A stretch of DNA of 27,383 nucleotides, from the NCBI GenBank assembly GCA_002197545.1, contig NFUO01000591.1, forward strand, positions 1-27,383, in the 5' to 3' direction. Positions 24,151-27,383 of this stretch are shown in pieces; positions within the stretch are counted from its first letter, which is position 1; every line of letters starts with the position of its first letter. The notes below the pieces were generated by a model. The model ran no database searches. It was not told where the DNA came from and worked only from the letters and a program-made list of their open reading frames with translations. Both the position numbers and the translations under genes were made by a program. The stretch comes from Acidobacteria subdivision 2 bacterium RH1 MAG20. Lineage in GTDB: Bacteria; Acidobacteriota; Terriglobia; Terriglobales; Acidobacteriaceae.

Positions 24151-25470
24151 GTGAGCAAGACTTTCTATATCGAGACCTTCGGCTGCCAGATGAACGCCCA
24201 TGACTCCGAAAAGGTCATCGGCACCCTGGAGCAGCAAGGATACGCCCGCGTTCAGGACGAAGCCGACGCCGGGCTGATCCTTTACAACACCTGCTCCATC
24301 CGCGACAAAGCCGAACAAAAGGTCTTTCACCGCCTCAACGAGTACAAGAAGCTGCAGGGCGAGGGCAAAAAGTTCGCCGTCCTCGGCTGCGTCGCCCAGC
24401 AGGAGGGCGAAAAGATCTTCGACAAGGCCCCCTACGTCTCGCTGGTCTCCGGCTCTGCCTCGTATCGCAATCTTCCCCAAATGCTTGCTCGTCTCGAAGC
24501 AGGCGAGCAGCGCATCACCGGCCTCGATGACCGTCAGACCGACGAGACCTTCGAGACCCCATTCGTCGCCCGCACCAACCCCCATCGCGGCTACATCACC
24601 ATCATCGAAGGCTGCGACAAGTTCTGCGCCTACTGCGTCGTTCCCTACACACGCGGCAAGGAGCGCAGCCGCACCGCGAACTCCGTTCTCGATGAAGCCA
24701 TCCGCATGGCTGACGCAGGTTTTACCGAGATCCAACTCCTCGGCCAGAACGTCAACTCCTACCACGACCCCTCCGCGAAGATGACCTTCGCCGAACTCCT
24801 CGCCGCTGTCGGCAGCATCCCCGGCATCCGCCGCGTCCGCTTCACCACCTCGCATCCCCGCGACTTTACCAAGGACATCGTCGACGCCATCGACGCCGTG
24901 CCCACCCTCTGCGACCACGTCCATCTTCCTGTCCAGAGCGGTTCCACCGCTGTCCTCCACGCAATGGCGCGTGAGTACACACGGGACTGGTACTTGGAGC
25001 GCATTGCTTGGATCAAAGCGGCGAAGCGCAACATCAGCATCACCTCCGACATCATCGTCGGCTTCCCCGGCGAGACCGAAGAAGACCTTGAGCAGACCGC
25101 AACTCTGCTCGAAGAGGTCGGCTACGACGCCATCTTCGCCTTCAAGTATTCGCCACGGCCCAACACGCCCGCTATCACTATGGCCGATTCCATCTCTGAT
25201 GAAGTCAAAGCCAGACGGCTCCAGATTCTGCTTGACCGCCAACGTGAGACCCAACGCGTGAACTATGAGCGGCATCTTGGTGAAGTAATGGAGCTTATGG
25301 TCGAAGGCCATAACCGGCAGCGCAATCAGGTTATCGGCCGCAGCACCCAGAATAAGACGGTCAATTTCACGACGACCCAGCCGATTCTTCCTGCGACAGG
25401 GAGCTATGTCTCTGTCCGCATTACCCAGACTTTTCCGAACAGCCTTCTTGGCGAGGCATTGGCAAGCTGA
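24151..25470 (+). CDS. miaB: tRNA-2-methylthio-N6-dimethylallyladenosine synthase MiaB
   Basis: A 439-residue methylthiotransferase that adds a methylthio group to i6A37 of tRNAs reading UNN codons. The N-terminal MTTase domain holds auxiliary cluster cysteines C12, C48 and C80. The radical SAM motif is C155-x3-C159-x2-C162 (GCDKFCAYCVVPYTRG), and a C-terminal TRAM domain ends the protein. Motifs and length match MiaB rather than RimO or MtaB. The start is GTG 24151, and the usual KTFYIETFGCQMN follows. No Shine-Dalgarno is present; a TATACT at 24139-24144 suggests the transcript may begin at or near the start codon. Its TGA shares one base with the next gene's ATG. Confidence 0.95.
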   Translation: MSKTFYIETFGCQMNAHDSEKVIGTLEQQGYARVQDEADAGLILYNTCSIRDKAEQKVFHRLNEYKKLQGEGKKFAVLGCVAQQEGEKIFDKAPYVSLVSGSASYRNLPQMLARLEAGEQRITGLDDRQTDETFETPFVARTNPHRGYITIIEGCDKFCAYCVVPYTRGKERSRTANSVLDEAIRMADAGFTEIQLLGQNVNSYHDPSAKMTFAELLAAVGSIPGIRRVRFTTSHPRDFTKDIVDAIDAVPTLCDHVHLPVQSGSTAVLHAMAREYTRDWYLERIAWIKAAKRNISITSDIIVGFPGETEEDLEQTATLLEEVGYDAIFAFKYSPRPNTPAITMADSISDEVKARRLQILLDRQRETQRVNYERHLGEVMELMVEGHNRQRNQVIGRSTQNKTVNFTTTQPILPATGSYVSVRITQTFPNSLLGEALAS

Positions 25471-26009
25471 TGAAGCCACACGACCAGACCGAGGTGCACC
25501 AGACCGCTGACTCCGGCTCGCAGGATGAGGTGGAGATGCAGATTCGCGGCCTCATGATGGACCCTGTCACCAACATGCCGATCGTCGTGCTTAAGGATGT
25601 CGCCAGCGACCTTGTCCTTCCCATTTGGGTGGGGATATTCGAGGCGAACGCCATCGCGCTTGAACTTGAAAAGACCGCAACCCCGCGGCCTATGACGCAC
25701 GATCTTCTGCAAAATCTTGCCCGTGGCCTCAACGCGCAGGTCAATAAGGTCGTTGTCTCTGAGTTGCGCGATGACACTTTTTACGCTGTCATCTGGATGG
25801 ACCATGCCGGCGAGACGGTCACTCTGGATGCCCGCCCGTCCGATGCTATTGCCCTGGCTCTGCGCTGGGACTGCCCTATCTATGTCAATCGCGAGGTTCT
25901 GGAGAACTCCATACAGGCTGCCAGCGGAGCGCAAACCATCAACGCCGATGAGATGCGCCGCTGGCTTGAAAATCTGAACGACGACGACATGGGCCGCTAC
26001 AAGATGTAG
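25470..26009 (+). CDS. Bifunctional nuclease (BFN/DUF151) domain protein
   Basis: A 179-residue protein whose residues about 23-148 form a BFN domain. Typical blocks are LPIWVGIFEANAIALELE at 50-67 and LDARPSDAIALALR at 119-132. Some plant and bacterial members have been reported to cleave RNA and DNA; the activity of this one is unproven. ATG 25470 shares its A with the miaB TGA (TGATG), so translation is coupled to miaB. A polar N-terminal stretch of about 20 residues precedes the domain. Cytosolic. Confidence 0.87.
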   Translation: MKPHDQTEVHQTADSGSQDEVEMQIRGLMMDPVTNMPIVVLKDVASDLVLPIWVGIFEANAIALELEKTATPRPMTHDLLQNLARGLNAQVNKVVVSELRDDTFYAVIWMDHAGETVTLDARPSDAIALALRWDCPIYVNREVLENSIQAASGAQTINADEMRRWLENLNDDDMGRYKM

Positions 26010-26021
26010 CCCCGGGTTTCA

Positions 26022-27179
26022 TTGTTCTTCAAATACTTCCAGCAAGGATTGCGCTTGAGTCTTGTTCAGAACCTGAAGGGTGGAGTCTTCGCCGGAATCG
26101 CGGCGCTTGAGCAGGTTGCAAATTCAGGCGGAGTCTCGCGCAACGGCTCCCTTCGAGAGATCGACAACTTTCTTCTTCTTCAATATCCCTCCGCCCTTGG
26201 CACGGCGATACACGCCACCCCGCTGGTTCCAGCCCTGCGTCGCGCCATTCCCGGATGCCGCATCGTGGTCGCAGCCAGTGGCTTTGCCGTGGATGTCTTT
26301 CGCAACAATCCCGGCATCGACCGGCTGATCGAGACCCCCAACCCTCTGAAAGACCTGAACGGTGCCGTAAAGGCGCTTCGCCGCGAGCTTCCGTTTCGCG
26401 GAACAACCTACGCTACGCTTACCTCCTCCGGCAACGAGAGGACCCGCGTCACCATGCAGGCCCTGCTCAGCGGGGCATCCATTCGAGTTGGCTTTACCGT
26501 TGTGCCGCAACTGCATCGCAGACCGCTGGTCTTCGATCGCGCCTTAAGCCAGATAGCCAACAATCTTCGCCTGGTGGAGGCCCTGGGGCACGCGCCTGTC
26601 CACTTCGAGCCGGAGATCTTTTACAGCGAAGCAGACCTCGCCTTTGCCCGCGAAGCCCTCGCTCATGCAGGTGTGCAAAGTGGCCAGCCCATCGCAGTCT
26701 TCATTACCCAGACCAGCGTCACGCAGCGAAAGAGCTGGCGGCCGGAGCGTTTCCAGGATGCTGCCGAGTTTCTGATGGCACGTTATGGCGCTCACATTCT
26801 CTTTGCGGGGACTGCCGCTGAGTCCGACGCAATCAATCAACTGCGCGGCGGCCTGTCGGCTCCATCGACGAGCGTGGCTGGCCAAACCACACTGCCGCAG
26901 TTGGCTGCTCTTATGAGCCTCAGCACAGTTGGCATTACCCTGGATACGGGACCGATGCATCTTGGCCGCGCAGTGGGCCTGCCTATGGTCATCATCGCTC
27001 CCGCCTGGTCCCCCCCTATCGAGTGGCTGCCTTTGGGAAATGAGAGCTTTCGCATTCTCAAAAACGCCTCTATGGCTGCGCCGCCTCCGCCGGACTACAT
27101 CATCGACGAAGTCAGCGTAGACGAAGTGACCTCTGCTCTGGCTGATCTGCTCACTCGGTATCCTCAACGGCATTCCTGA
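26022..27179 (+). CDS. Glycosyltransferase family 9 (heptosyltransferase-like)
   Basis: A 385-residue GT-B-fold enzyme of the ADP-heptose:LPS heptosyltransferase family, which adds sugars to lipopolysaccharide core on the cytoplasmic face of the inner membrane. Family features are LLLQYPSALGTAIHATPLVPALRR near residues 51-74, KSWRPERFQDAAEFL at 237-251, and the C-terminal nucleotide-sugar site TLDTGPMHLGRAVGLP at 306-321. The TTG start at 26022 is uncertain: there is no Shine-Dalgarno, and the first 45 residues precede the conserved core, so a later start is possible. It lies 12 bases after the BFN gene and probably belongs to the same transcript. Confidence 0.86.
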   Translation: MFFKYFQQGLRLSLVQNLKGGVFAGIAALEQVANSGGVSRNGSLREIDNFLLLQYPSALGTAIHATPLVPALRRAIPGCRIVVAASGFAVDVFRNNPGIDRLIETPNPLKDLNGAVKALRRELPFRGTTYATLTSSGNERTRVTMQALLSGASIRVGFTVVPQLHRRPLVFDRALSQIANNLRLVEALGHAPVHFEPEIFYSEADLAFAREALAHAGVQSGQPIAVFITQTSVTQRKSWRPERFQDAAEFLMARYGAHILFAGTAAESDAINQLRGGLSAPSTSVAGQTTLPQLAALMSLSTVGITLDTGPMHLGRAVGLPMVIIAPAWSPPIEWLPLGNESFRILKNASMAAPPPPDYIIDEVSVDEVTSALADLLTRYPQRHS

Positions 27180-27310
27180 AGGGAAGCCATCATTTCAGTG
27201 GGCATCGCAAAGCGGCGCTTCTGGGCAATCCGCTAACTGCAATATAATCAATGTCATACATGGAATCCCTGAATTTGCTCCGTCATCTATTCAAATAAAC
27301 CTTTTATAAT

Positions 27311-27371
27311 GAAGACTTTACCTATAAACCTCCTGAATGGAAGACTTTACGGACTAAGTCTGGGGGGTACC
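27311..27371 (+). repeat. Dispersed intergenic repeat, copy 2, with tandem half-site
   Basis: GAAGACTTTAC occurs at 27311-27321 and 27340-27350, and the second starts a 32-base segment matching 1521-1552 (22 of 32 identical). The segment runs into the palindrome GGGGGGTACCCCCC near the window edge. No gene is visible after 27179, and the element may continue beyond the window. Confidence 0.5.
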
Positions 27372-27383
27372 CCCCTTACCAGC

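Noticed and set aside
23983..25479. 498-residue frame on - opposite miaB
   Set aside because: Long only because of the strong GC bias of miaB codons; miaB has all catalytic motifs and this frame has none.

Overview
The window looks like chromosomal DNA of an acidobacterium, most likely family Acidobacteriaceae (Edaphobacter/Granulicella/Terriglobus type). This is inferred from the gene mix and general sequence style; no search was run. The cell has an outer membrane (beta-barrel protein, TolC-family protein, GT9 glycosyltransferase, MlaE/MlaF-type lipid ABC transporter). It makes squalene by the bacterial HpnC/HpnD/HpnE route, and it carries MqnD of the futalosine menaquinone pathway. No plasmid, prophage, transposase or CRISPR array is visible.

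Layout. 1-1675: a DedA-rhodanese fusion gene between intergenic stretches holding hairpins and an inverted 11-bp repeat. 1676-6152: a UbiD-family decarboxylase and an outer-membrane beta-barrel protein on +, with a terminator; then on - a tRNA-Lys(CTT), mqnD, bioY and a small membrane protein. 6328-7480: an FtsB/DivIC-like protein and a flavin reductase-like protein on +. 7486-9119: an MlaF-like ATPase and MlaE-like permease on -, divergent from the next block. 9244-13533: a four-gene operon (Zn-dependent dehydrogenase, hpnC, hpnD, hpnE) in which every junction is the same 4-base GTGA overlap. 13554-15931 on -: a pair of half-size EamA/DMT-like transporters and the radical SAM gene hpnJ, separated by a strong terminator. 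16051-19658 on -: a HlyD-type adaptor, a TPR protein and a TolC-family protein, with no inner-membrane pump. 19751-22053 on -: recJ and an unrecognised acidic protein. 22121-23097 on +: a thioredoxin-like [2Fe-2S] ferredoxin and two tandem DUF507 genes. 23303-23534: two tRNA-Glu genes (CTC and TTC). 23592-27179 on +: an unknown four-helix membrane protein, miaB, a bifunctional-nuclease-domain protein and a GT9 glycosyltransferase.

How the genes fit together. The centre (about 7.5-16 kb) is a membrane-lipid neighbourhood. HpnD, HpnC and HpnE together make squalene from farnesyl diphosphate. HpnJ modifies the hopanoid side chain after cyclisation. The divergent MlaFE pair moves lipids between membranes. 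The cyclase gene (shc/hpnF) and the remaining side-chain genes are not in the window. mqnD, and possibly the UbiD-family gene, belong to menaquinone synthesis.

The points I would look at first are: the dehydrogenase locked into the squalene operon; the MlaF-like ATPase with Ser where the Walker B catalytic Glu should be; the pump-less HlyD-TPR-TolC operon; the paired half-size transporters beside hpnE/hpnJ; and an intergenic repeat shared by the two ends of the window (1521-1552 and 27340-27371). I did not find a clearly new multi-gene system that I could defend from sequence alone.
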